The notes under the pieces: generated by a model
The model's database searches: none
What the model was told of the DNA's origin: nothing
The model's input: only the letters and a program-made list of their open reading frames with translations
Made by a program: the position numbers and the translations under genes
In this document: piece by piece, positions 34,005-41,631 of the stretch
How positions within the stretch are numbered: the first letter of the stretch is position 1
Layout of the letters: every line of letters starts with the position of its first letter
Origin: Cryomorphaceae bacterium 1068
Lineage (GTDB): Bacteria > Bacteroidota > Bacteroidia > Flavobacteriales_D > Cryomorphaceae
Length of the DNA stretch: 64,000 nt
Direction: 5' to 3'
Assembly: GCA_027214385.1 (NCBI GenBank)
Contig: JAPVXR010000007.1
Span: forward strand, 62,001-126,000

Positions 34005-36131
34005 TTATAAGTGCAAATCGATGTAATTCAAAACCTTATTCATCAAATGTATGCGATCTTTTCCTCGCACATTGTGCGGATGACCCGGATACGTGAAAAA
34101 GTCAACTTGAACGCCGGCGTCAACAAATGACTTGAGCAGAGAATAAGAATGCTGTGGCACTACCACGTCGTCATCCAATCCGTGGATCAAAAGAAGATCT
34201 CCTTGAAGATTTTCAACGTAGTTATTCAATTTGGCCTTCTTGAATCCTTCAGGATTTTCATCAGGTGTATCCATGTAGCGCTCGGTGTACATGATCTCAT
34301 AAAGACTCCAATCGGTAACGGGACCACCCGCTACCCCGACTCCGAAAACGCCCGGGTGACGAAGCATCAGCGATGTAGTCATAAACCCACCATAGCTCCA
34401 ACCGTGAACGGCCATTTTGCTAGAATTGACGTAAGGCAATGTTTTCAGATAATCCACACCTGCCAATTGATCTTCCATCTCCACATCTCCCATGTTTCTG
34501 AAAGTTGCTTGCTCAAACTTCAGTCCTCGATGACCTGAACCACGATTGTCGACCGTGAAAATCACGTAACCACGATTTGCGGCGTGGAACATCCAGAGTG
34601 GTGCACCTGCAGTGCGGTTGTTCGTGATCATTTGGGCGTGAGGTCCGCCATAAACATAAACAATGACGGGGTACTTTTTGTCAGGATCAAAATCATAGGG
34701 TTTAATCAGCCGCCCTTGAAGCTTCGTACCATCAGAAGCCTGCAAAACGGGTAGTTCGATATCACCCATTTGATATTCCGTTAATGGGTCATCCGCCTCA
34801 ACCAAGTTCAAGACTTTTTTGCCCTTAGCATTCATGATGTAAACATCATTTGCCACAGTCATCGATCGCTCCCGAACCAAGAACAACTTCGAGTCAGTAT
34901 CAAAATTCACCGAAAATGAAGACTCATCACTGGTCAACTTCTTGAGCTTTCCAGTATTTAAATCAGCTACTCCGAGTGCCTCACTCATCAAGCCCTCAAC
35001 TGTTTCCACTAAGATCCCACCATCTAATTGACCTTGATATTCGAGTACATCGAAATCGCCCGAGGTGACTTGTCTGACCAAGGAACCGTCGGCCTTGTAT
35101 AGATAGAGATGATCAAACCCGTCGCGCTCGCTGAACCAAAGAAAACGGCCATCTTTCAAGAAAATCGGTCCTCGTTCTGGCTCCACATAAGCTTCGTCTT
35201 CTTCCGTAAAAAGAGTGTTTTCAAATGCTCCCGTGCTGGTGTTGTAAACGTTCAGCTGCATCTTATTCTGACCTCGATTGACGATAGCGAGGTAGGCTTT
35301 TTTGCCGTTCGGTGAAAAAGTGAAATTCGTGTAGTATTGATCCTTCGGCCCGGTAGTCTGCAAGTAATAAGTCGTATCCCGCTGAGCATCGTAGATTCCT
35401 ACCCTGGCAGTATGACTGGATTGACCCGCCATAGGATACTTGATTGGGCGCGGCTCTCCCGGAATAGTGGAATAATCTGCCAGTGGATAATCCGTCACTT
35501 CAGATTCATCCATTTCGTAAAAGCCAAGCATCGCTCCACTTTCAGACCAGAATAGGCCGTTTACAATTCCAAATTCCGAACGGTGGATGGCAATTCCTGC
35601 TGATACTTCAGACTCTACGGTATGATTGGTCACTTGCCTTTCGGGCGAACCTGAAGACTTGTAAAAAACATTGGGGCCAACGGTGTAAGTAACGGAGCCT
35701 GATGAAGGATGAAATGTAATATTCTTCGCATTTTCGGGGTAAGTCAACACTTGTTGCAAATCAGACCCATCGGAATTCATGGAGTAGAAGATTCTTTTTC
35801 CCGAAAGGAAAATTTTTCCATCAGCTACCTCTTTAGCCCTTAATCTTCTTAGCGTATCGCTATTCGATTTTTTGAGCTCATCGTTAATCGCGCTAAGTAC
35901 GTGAAGATGCAGTGTATCACCATCGAGGTTTCTGACGATTAGATCACGGTTTTCTCCAGAATGAATGAACTGTTGATTCGGCAACCAGTGAAAACCGGAA
36001 ACTGTCTCAGGGGCGAGACTTTTGTTTGGTTCCATAATGGCCGTGGCCATATCAATTTCTTTCTTTTCGGTCTGTGCAAATGACTGCTGAACGAGAATAG
36101 CTAGCAATAAAATCAGGGATAGTTTTCGCAT
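34005..36131 (-). CDS. Dipeptidyl peptidase IV-like serine peptidase (S9B)
   Basis: 708 residues from the ATG at 36131, which opens a signal peptide (MRKLSLILLLAILVQQSFAQ). The N-terminal half is the eight-bladed beta-propeller (repeated blades such as GREDGF-type FSERDGFDHLYLY); the C-terminal hydrolase has the nucleophile in HGWSYGGFMT, the Asp in LIHGLDDDVV and the His in YPGHPHNVRG. Removes dipeptides, usually X-Pro, in the periplasm. Length and motifs are complete. Confidence 0.94.
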   Translation of the reverse strand: MRKLSLILLLAILVQQSFAQTEKKEIDMATAIMEPNKSLAPETVSGFHWLPNQQFIHSGENRDLIVRNLDGDTLHLHVLSAINDELKKSNSDTLRRLRAKEVADGKIFLSGKRIFYSMNSDGSDLQQVLTYPENAKNITFHPSSGSVTYTVGPNVFYKSSGSPERQVTNHTVESEVSAGIAIHRSEFGIVNGLFWSESGAMLGFYEMDESEVTDYPLADYSTIPGEPRPIKYPMAGQSSHTARVGIYDAQRDTTYYLQTTGPKDQYYTNFTFSPNGKKAYLAIVNRGQNKMQLNVYNTSTGAFENTLFTEEDEAYVEPERGPIFLKDGRFLWFSERDGFDHLYLYKADGSLVRQVTSGDFDVLEYQGQLDGGILVETVEGLMSEALGVADLNTGKLKKLTSDESSFSVNFDTDSKLFLVRERSMTVANDVYIMNAKGKKVLNLVEADDPLTEYQMGDIELPVLQASDGTKLQGRLIKPYDFDPDKKYPVIVYVYGGPHAQMITNNRTAGAPLWMFHAANRGYVIFTVDNRGSGHRGLKFEQATFRNMGDVEMEDQLAGVDYLKTLPYVNSSKMAVHGWSYGGFMTTSLMLRHPGVFGVGVAGGPVTDWSLYEIMYTERYMDTPDENPEGFKKAKLNNYVENLQGDLLLIHGLDDDVVVPQHSYSLLKSFVDAGVQVDFFTYPGHPHNVRGKDRIHLMNKVLNYIDLHL

Positions 36132-36150
36132 AGGATATTGTTGATGCGGA

Positions 36151-36183
36151 CAAATATAACAGTTGTAAGATTCCGTATTTTTG
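36151..36183. promoter_or_regulatory. Divergent TAnnTTTG promoter boxes
   Basis: TATATTTG on the minus strand (36151-36158) lies 20 bases before the peptidase ATG; TATTTTTG on the plus strand (36176-36183) lies 5 bases before the DUF3299-like ATG. Both match the Bacteroidota -7 consensus. The second leaves almost no leader, so its gene may be leaderless or start a little later. Confidence 0.45.
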
Positions 36184-36187
36184 CAGA

Positions 36188-36631
36188 ATGGAAAAAGCGA
36201 AGTCACTTATATTTCTTCTCCTTTTGATGGGCTCTGCCGTCTTTGGTCAAAATGATGTCTTGATTACTTGGGACCAGCTGGCCGACGTTCGATTTGAAGA
36301 GACCTACGACGAAGGAACAGGGTCATTTTACGACAAGCCGGTCTTCGGTCCGATGATTCAATCGATGGAAGGTCGGGATGTAAAGATCACAGGGTACGTG
36401 ATTCCAATGGATGTTAATCTCAATGTTTACGTAGTGAGTCGCTTTCCTTTTAGCTCTTGCTTCTTTTGCGGAAACGCAGGACCTGAGACGGTGGTAGACC
36501 TTCAGATGAGCGACAAATCAATCACTTTTAAAAACGACGACAGACGAACGTTTTGCGGACGCTTGTTGCTGAATACGGAAAGGTATTCCGAATTGCCTTA
36601 CATCCTCGAAGATGTAAAGCTATGTCCTTAG
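36188..36631 (+). CDS. Exported DUF3299-like protein
   Basis: 147 residues with a signal peptide (MEKAKSLIFLLLLMGSAVFGQ). The block DVKITGYVIPMDVNLNVYVVSR followed by SSCFFCGNAGPET matches the DUF3299 layout, with the CFFC pair and a later FCGRLLLNT as probable metal or redox cysteines. In other bacteria this family sits near zinc or metal export and import genes; here it is convergent with a probable metal-uptake locus. Function not established. Confidence 0.72.
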   Translation: MEKAKSLIFLLLLMGSAVFGQNDVLITWDQLADVRFEETYDEGTGSFYDKPVFGPMIQSMEGRDVKITGYVIPMDVNLNVYVVSRFPFSSCFFCGNAGPETVVDLQMSDKSITFKNDDRRTFCGRLLLNTERYSELPYILEDVKLCP

Positions 36632-37356
36632 TCTACTTCGATCGAATAGGTCTCTCGTCTCTGATGACCAATGAAATCCTGGGCTTTCAATTCCATCTCG
36701 ACCGGAAACACCTCTAGACTTTCAAAAAAGACCGTATCGGGCGCAGAAGTTAAATCGAAAAGCGTGGTATCGGGCAAAGCGTAATTCAGACTGAGCAAAG
36801 TCAGGCCCAATTCATCTTTGAAAGTAATGCTAAAGGAATCAAGGGTATCAGGATCACTCACCATACCTGAAAACGTTAGTGTATCGCTTTCGCCAATGCG
36901 CAATACTTCGTCTGCTCCTAAAGAAGGATTTGTATCAAAATCGATGATCATCGGCTCCTCTCCCATTTGGCGAACCAAAAATTGGAGAGTCGAATCAACT
37001 GAGCCGTTGCCGCGCTCATCAGAAACCTGAATACTTATTTCATAAAGCCCTGCCAGAGCCGAATCAGGAACGGGGTATAGGAAGTTGGCAGTGAAGGTGG
37101 ATCCTGAAAGATCTCTGACTTCAACGAATTCCCAGAAACCAAAAGATTTAGCAAAAGCTTCGCGAATTCTAGACCTCACTTGTCCCAGTTCTTCATTGTC
37201 TCTTCCCGAGACGCTGACTTGCAAAGTTTCTCCCGGAGAAAATGAATTATCGTTTAATACCAGTGATGTTATCACAGGATCTACCTCATCGTCTGAGACT
37301 GTTGTACAACCCACAAAAATTGCCAGAAAAAAGAAAAGGCCGGCTTTTCGAATCAT
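36628..37356 (-). CDS. Lipoprotein with Ig-like domain (DUF4625-like)
   Basis: 242 residues from the ATG at 37356; the lipobox is FVGC after MIRKAGLFFFLAI. The first 130 residues form a beta-sandwich with GETLQVSVSGRDNEELGQVRSRI and GLYEISIQVSDERGN, as in DUF4625 proteins; a second beta-rich part follows. Probably an outer-membrane lipoprotein helping the TonB receptor upstream. Last gene of the minus-strand unit from 40743; overlaps the convergent gene by 4 bases. Confidence 0.65.
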   Translation of the reverse strand: MIRKAGLFFFLAIFVGCTTVSDDEVDPVITSLVLNDNSFSPGETLQVSVSGRDNEELGQVRSRIREAFAKSFGFWEFVEVRDLSGSTFTANFLYPVPDSALAGLYEISIQVSDERGNGSVDSTLQFLVRQMGEEPMIIDFDTNPSLGADEVLRIGESDTLTFSGMVSDPDTLDSFSITFKDELGLTLLSLNYALPDTTLFDLTSAPDTVFFESLEVFPVEMELKAQDFIGHQRRETYSIEVD

Positions 37357-37387
37357 GGGCGAAATGTACGAAAAGCCAGCCATTGAA

Positions 37388-37993
37388 TTAATCGACGATC
37401 GTCAAATTGAAGGTGACATCAATATCAGTCTCACCGCCCGATCCGGCAAAATCATCAATAGCAATTCCCGTTGCATCCTTGTTCAATTCATGGCGCAAAA
37501 CGATTCGAACGGTCCCATTATCTGCAGTTGGTTCATTCGTATTCCAAATCGTAGATAATCCCACAGGATTTCCATTTCCATCAACATCAAAAATATCGTA
37601 AGAAATGTCTATTGAGTTATCTGCAGATTCAGCGATATAGAAAAATTGATGAGCTTCATCTTCATCCATAATCTCTGTGGTGATATCCTCCACGTCATTT
37701 GGATCAGAAGCATCGAGTACCTCCACACTGACAGAGTACGAAGTGCTGTCATCTATGAAAATGTCATCAACTGCAGGAGGGTCACCTCCGGGGCCGTCAG
37801 GGTCACTAAACATAAAAGTCACCTGCGATTGGTCATCCGTATTCGTAAAAGTCAAAACCAAATCTGTGATAAGCTCTTCTTCATTCGTTGAGCCCGGTGG
37901 GGTATCATCATTGTCGTCGTCTTTTTCGCATGATGTGAATGAAAAAGCCATAACGGCGATAAGAGAGAATCTAAGGTATTTTGAAATATTCAT
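37388..37993 (-). CDS. Lipoprotein partner of the TonB receptor
   Basis: 201 residues with a lipoprotein signal (LIAVMAFSFTSCEKDDD). The mature part is very acidic after the Cys (EKDDDNDDTPP), then beta-rich with EDITTEIMDEDEAHQFFYI and IVLRHELNKDATGIAIDDFAGSGG positions 165-190. This family is recurrent next to ZnuD-like TonB receptors in Flavobacteriia. Acidic and His residues may bind metal. It starts 11 bases after the receptor gene, so it is co-transcribed. Confidence 0.72.
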   Translation of the reverse strand: MNISKYLRFSLIAVMAFSFTSCEKDDDNDDTPPGSTNEEELITDLVLTFTNTDDQSQVTFMFSDPDGPGGDPPAVDDIFIDDSTSYSVSVEVLDASDPNDVEDITTEIMDEDEAHQFFYIAESADNSIDISYDIFDVDGNGNPVGLSTIWNTNEPTADNGTVRIVLRHELNKDATGIAIDDFAGSGGETDIDVTFNLTIVD

Positions 37994-38004
37994 TTGTTCT
38001 GTTT

Positions 38005-40353
38005 TTAAAAATTGTGTTTGATTCTAAGTGTAATGTTCAGTCCCTGTTCGTCCATGTAGTAGCGGAATCGGTTCATGTAATTTCGGTAAGTGGTGTTCAG
38101 CATATTTTCAACTCCCAATTGAAAAGACGTTTGTCCTAGCCTCAATCCCGCTCTTGCGCCAAGCAAAAAATAACCATCGGGGGCTGCGGCAAAATCAAAG
38201 CTCGAGGGCAGAGTCGAAGTCGATCCCGCTTCGAAAACTGATTCAAATGGAAAAACTTCTGGAGCGCGGTATTGCTCCATGGTGTAATTTCCCGAAAGGG
38301 CAATCCAAGGTTGCTTGATTTTATTCAAATCATCCCAGGTCTTTTTGAACTCTAGGGCAAATTGATGGGCAGGAATATTGATAAAGAAATCTCCCGTCCC
38401 CACATTCTGCGCCCAGACCAAGCTGGCTGTCACCAAATAAGCAAACCCTTTATTGAGCTGACCGTCCACCTGTATATCTGATCCCCAATACAGCGCATCC
38501 GTTTGCTCATAGTCAAACCGAGGAAAAGCCCCTCGAATCGTCAATTCGATGTCGTTTGGATTGAGGAAAATGTAATTCTCGATGTAGTTGGTGTAGGCTG
38601 TCGCCAATACGCGTGTCCGACCGAATACCCTTCGCCAAGTTGCACTCAACGAGTACGATCGTTCCTGCAAGAGTTCGCTATTCCCCTGCTCGATGGCACC
38701 TACTCCGTGGTGCAGGCCGCTGGCAAACAATTCATTTACCGCAGGCGCACGCCAAAAAGTAGCAGCCGAGAGCGTCAAGTCACCCGATTCGAGGTCTTTC
38801 TTTGCCGCCAAAGCCGCGCTTAATCCATCAAAACTCAGGTTGAGCGGATCGTCCTCACTTCCAATGGGATTGAAAATATCGGCATCGTAACGCTCGTAGC
38901 GAATGCCGTATTTCAATTTCCAAATTCCGAGATTCCGTTGCTCCAAGGCGAAGGCACCAAAACTGCTGTTTCGGTAGTTGGGCATGAAGTTTCTCCCCCT
39001 GAACGTATTTTCGCGGAAGAGACCCGTCACTCCGACACTTCTCGAAAGAGCGCCCACCTTGTTCCGCCAGACCAATTCACCGAGGTGAGTGGTCAATGCG
39101 TAATCCAATTGGGGACGCGCCAACTCTTCGGCAGAGGGATTGATTCCCACGTGCACATCGAACTCCTTGCGGGAGTTGAATTGACGCGAGTAAATGGCCT
39201 CGATCTTGTTTTCAGCGTCCAGCTCTACCTCCACGCGCCCTTTGAAGAGCTCGTGGCCGATATCCTGATACGGCCGATTGATGTCGTAAGAGAAGTCGGT
39301 GGTATCGGGATTGCTCCGAATACCCGTGATCACTTCGTAGAGATCGGTGAGATTTCCCAGGTGCGAGTAGCGATAAATCCCGATCCGCTGATTGAAATTG
39401 CTGTAGAAAACTTCCGCTTTCCACGCATCTCCTTTCCAGCCCAGAGCGTAGGAGTAATTTAATTCCTCTGCTCCCGTATTGACCAAAAAGACATCGGGGG
39501 TTTTCATATCGCCAAACTTCCTGCTCGAAATCTGCCCGCGAAAGTAAAGCGGAAACTTCTCCGAAACCCTTCCCATCAGCTCACCTCCCAGTGCTCCGCC
39601 TCTGCCGTTGGTCGCCCCCATTCCCGTGAGCGATCCCGAGAGGGAATCACTACCGAAGACATCGGCGGGCTCAACCAGAAGCAATCCTCCGATCGCATCG
39701 GGCGCGTAGCGCAGCGCATCTACACCTTCGATCACACTGACCTGTTGAGCCAGAAACGGATCGATTTCGGGAGCGTGCTCCGAGCCCCAGTACTGACCTT
39801 CCTGACGAACGCCCGCGTTGAGCACCAGCAAACGATTTCCTTGCAAACCACGAAAGACGGGCTTGGCAATGGTGTTTCCCGTTTCTTGCATGCGCATACC
39901 CGGAATAGCCAAAGCCTGCTCGGCCAATTGGAGGCCTGTGGTGCTTTCCAATTGCGCTTCTCGCACTCCGATTTTGGTGAGCACCAATTCCTTCTCTTCC
40001 TCTCCCACCACTACGAACTCGTGTAAAATTGACTCGTCGTGGTTGAGTGAGAAAACGAAAGTCGTATCTCCCGAAAGTCGAATGACCTTCTTTTGCGGAG
40101 CACAGCCAATGTGAGTGACTCTTAAGGTATAGTCACCCACACAAATCCCTTTTAGAGAAAAGAATCCCGCCGAATCGGCATAGGCACCTTGACTCGACTC
40201 TTGAAGAATGACGGAGGCAAAACTGAGTCCTTCTCCTGACTCGGCATCTACCACTTGGCCATCGATCTGAATGGTACAATTATCCTGAGCATTGACAGCG
40301 TCAACACCCAAAAGACTCATAAGGATTGAAACAATCCAAATGAAGGGTTTCAT
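38005..40353 (-). CDS. TonB-dependent receptor, ZnuD-like, probable metal uptake
   Basis: 782 residues. Signal peptide, then a carboxypeptidase-like beta-sandwich (IDGQVVDAESGEGLSFASV), the plug domain (GNTIAKPVFRGLQGNRLLVL and EGVDALRYAPDAIGGLL), and a 22-strand barrel ending in Phe (RIKHNF). The plug segment GQYWGSEHAPEIDP recalls the DHA box of zinc receptors of the ZnuD type. With the His-rich small protein gene just upstream and two lipoprotein genes downstream, import of zinc or another transition metal is inferred. No Zur-like palindrome was recognised. Confidence 0.85.
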   Translation of the reverse strand: MKPFIWIVSILMSLLGVDAVNAQDNCTIQIDGQVVDAESGEGLSFASVILQESSQGAYADSAGFFSLKGICVGDYTLRVTHIGCAPQKKVIRLSGDTTFVFSLNHDESILHEFVVVGEEEKELVLTKIGVREAQLESTTGLQLAEQALAIPGMRMQETGNTIAKPVFRGLQGNRLLVLNAGVRQEGQYWGSEHAPEIDPFLAQQVSVIEGVDALRYAPDAIGGLLLVEPADVFGSDSLSGSLTGMGATNGRGGALGGELMGRVSEKFPLYFRGQISSRKFGDMKTPDVFLVNTGAEELNYSYALGWKGDAWKAEVFYSNFNQRIGIYRYSHLGNLTDLYEVITGIRSNPDTTDFSYDINRPYQDIGHELFKGRVEVELDAENKIEAIYSRQFNSRKEFDVHVGINPSAEELARPQLDYALTTHLGELVWRNKVGALSRSVGVTGLFRENTFRGRNFMPNYRNSSFGAFALEQRNLGIWKLKYGIRYERYDADIFNPIGSEDDPLNLSFDGLSAALAAKKDLESGDLTLSAATFWRAPAVNELFASGLHHGVGAIEQGNSELLQERSYSLSATWRRVFGRTRVLATAYTNYIENYIFLNPNDIELTIRGAFPRFDYEQTDALYWGSDIQVDGQLNKGFAYLVTASLVWAQNVGTGDFFINIPAHQFALEFKKTWDDLNKIKQPWIALSGNYTMEQYRAPEVFPFESVFEAGSTSTLPSSFDFAAAPDGYFLLGARAGLRLGQTSFQLGVENMLNTTYRNYMNRFRYYMDEQGLNITLRIKHNF

Positions 40354-40395
40354 AAAATGAAAAATTAGAAGTTGAATGAAATTGCTGTCTTGGGA

Positions 40396-40743
40396 TTAGG
40401 CAACAGGCGGAGCTCGAGGGCTCGAAACTTCCAGAGGATCAAAGCAAACAACATTTTCATATTGGTAAAAATGAGCTTTGGGCAATGCTTTTACAAAGCC
40501 TTGTGATTTTACCTGAGGTAAAAAATTAGTGCTTGTTTGGATGAGCACACAAAGCTCACATTGGTGTTCGTGAGAACAGATTGAATCTTGACTTGAATCC
40601 GCTTCGTGGTGATGACCATCACAGGTTTCATGTTGCTCCTCCTCATGGTGACTTTCGTGCAATAAGGTATGCAAGCCGGCCTCGGAAAGAAGCAGCCCCA
40701 TAAGCAAGGCAAAAGCTAAAGCGATATTTTTACGAAAATTCAA
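40396..40743 (-). CDS. Small His-rich exported protein
   Basis: 115 residues. A signal-like N terminus (NFRKNIALAFALLMGLLLSEAG) is followed by a metal-binding stretch HTLLHESHHEEEQHETC, then DGHHHEADSSQDSICSHEH, and a CELC pair. Start is taken as TTG at 40743; an ATG at 40701 would leave a shorter signal. It leads the metal-uptake unit, 42 bases before the TonB receptor. Probably a periplasmic or surface metal collector or sensor; exact role unknown. Confidence 0.72.
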   Translation of the reverse strand: MNFRKNIALAFALLMGLLLSEAGLHTLLHESHHEEEQHETCDGHHHEADSSQDSICSHEHQCELCVLIQTSTNFLPQVKSQGFVKALPKAHFYQYENVVCFDPLEVSSPRAPPVA

Positions 40744-40748
40744 GAGTG

Positions 40749-40756
40749 CAAAGATA
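40749..40756 (-). promoter_or_regulatory. TAnnTTTG box before the His-rich gene
   Basis: On the minus strand TATCTTTG matches the -7 consensus and ends 5 bases before the TTG start, so the transcript would be nearly leaderless or translation starts further in. Confidence 0.35.
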
Positions 40757-40767
40757 AGTATTGCGGA

Positions 40768-40860
40768 TTACTGCTTTACTACCAATTGGGAAGAAACAAC
40801 CCTCATCTGCGCAAATAATATTTGAGGTATTCTAGAAAAACCAGGTTTTAGCCACCGCAA
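40768..40860 (-). pseudogene. Remnant of a T9SS type A sorting domain
   Basis: On the minus strand a frame ending in a stop at 40768 reads IPQILFAQMRVVSSQLVVKQ, closely like the end of the DUF4465 protein encoded at 43904 (YILQALIGGVVSSQSVVKR). The frame is closed by TGA about 40 codons upstream and has no start, so it is a fragment of a T9SS cargo gene. The matching DNA forms a direct repeat across the cassette array. Confidence 0.5.
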
Positions 40861-40948
40861 GGAAGTATAGTATCATTCTATTCTTGGAGAAGCAACAGAC
40901 TTGCAAATGCAGTGGAGAGGATCTTATAAATTAAATTTTCCCGATAGT

Positions 40949-40997
40949 CGTAGAATCAGATTATACGTATGAATATACGTGTAATTCAATTCTACGG
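40949..40997. repeat. Imperfect inverted repeat
   Basis: CGTAGAAT..ATTA.ACGTAT pairs with ATACGT.TAAT..ATTCTACG around a short loop, about 18 of 22 positions matching. It lies left of the cassette array. No T-run follows and the flanks do not give attC spacing, so its role is unclear. Confidence 0.5.
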
Positions 40998-41108
40998 CTT
41001 TGAACCGTTGCATTGCAATGAGCTGCAGCAGCGCCGCAAAGCTTTTATTGGTTATACTTGTGTAGAGAAATACAGAAGAGTGAAGACATCATCGAGAACA
41101 TAAAAAAA

Positions 41109-41162
41109 CATCAACCATAAGCTGAATAACCCGCACGAGTGCGTGTTATTCAATTGTTGTGT
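41109..41162 (+). repeat. attC-like recombination site A
   Basis: CAAC at 41112 pairs with GTTG at 41156; inside, TGAATAAC (41123-41130) pairs with GTTATTCA (41145-41152), and CGCAC pairs with GTGCG at the tip. This box-spacer-box-loop plan and a length near 54 bases fit integron attC sites, with GTTGTGTTC as the right core box. The left core is less canonical than in the next two sites. Confidence 0.5.
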
Positions 41163-41230
41163 TCAATTGAAAGAAAAGTTATCTCGGGTACGGTTTGGGC
41201 CCGAATTTGACGGGAGCGGAGCGCGGATGT

Positions 41231-41439
41231 GATCGGGCCGACGAGTCTGATACCGACGGAGGATTAAAGCGTGAATAGAGACGCGAGCGGACGAAGTAGT
41301 CGCGGATTTTTCGCTTACAGCTTCTGCGAACGCCACGGGAAATCATTTTAGGATCTGATCGCTTTGAAGGTGAGCCGAGACTCTGCCGTCAGTGGAATAG
41401 GAAAGTGGATGACTTTTTGAAGCGCCGCGGGGCCCGATC
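41231..41439 (+). ncRNA. Possible structured RNA in the ORF-less cassette
   Basis: This GC-rich stretch lies in a cassette without a credible ORF. GATCGGGCC at 41231-41239 is perfectly complementary to GGCCCGATC at 41431-41439, and a nearer 7-base pairing joins 41198-41204 with 41233-41239; the two pairings would be alternatives. No known RNA family is recognised. Confidence 0.25.
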
Positions 41440-41477
41440 GCTGAGAATGTTGGTAGGGTGCAAAAAAAATAAAGACT

Positions 41478-41614
41478 GAACACAACAAGACCTATGATCA
41501 CATGCGGGTTTTGGTCTTCGGAGAAAAGAGGTTAATTTGGGAGTGAAATTTAAGGCTTCGGATGTGAGATTGGCGGTGAAAGTCCGCACGTGTCATAGCC
41601 TGAGCGTTAGGCAC
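41478..41614 (+). repeat. attC-like recombination site B
   Basis: R'' GAACACAAC (41478-41486), a 4-base spacer, then a stem CCTATGATCACATGCGG (41491-41507) pairing with CCGCACGTGTCATAGCC (41584-41600), a 5-base spacer, and R' GTTAGGC (41606-41612), an exact match to GTTRRRY. The long variable loop of about 76 bases is normal for large attC sites. Confidence 0.75.
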
Positions 41615-41631
41615 AATTAAGAGAATGAATT

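Larger units (their letters stand above)
40744..41631. other. 888-base region without a credible gene
   Basis: It holds, from left to right: a promoter box for the His-rich gene, the T9SS domain remnant, an imperfect long hairpin at 40949-40997, the first attC-like site, and an ORF-less gene cassette with its attC-like site. All six frames are broken by stops; the longest open stretch (66 codons, minus, 41389-41589) overlaps the attC-like site and has no recognisable content. Confidence 0.7.

Noticed and set aside
37388-37993. Asp-rich segment after the lipoprotein Cys as a calcium-binding repeat
   Set aside because: It is a short acidic linker, common after lipidation sites in Bacteroidota, without the spacing of a calcium motif.
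41001-41043. Resemblance between this stretch and 43825-43855 (CATTGCAA...GCAGCA..GCGC) as array-flanking repeats
   Set aside because: The match is short and gapped and could be chance; the T9SS-domain repeat is the better supported flank similarity.
41389-41589. 66-codon minus-strand frame in the ORF-less cassette
   Set aside because: It runs through the attC-like hairpin and shows no domain or leader; kept only as a note on that cassette.
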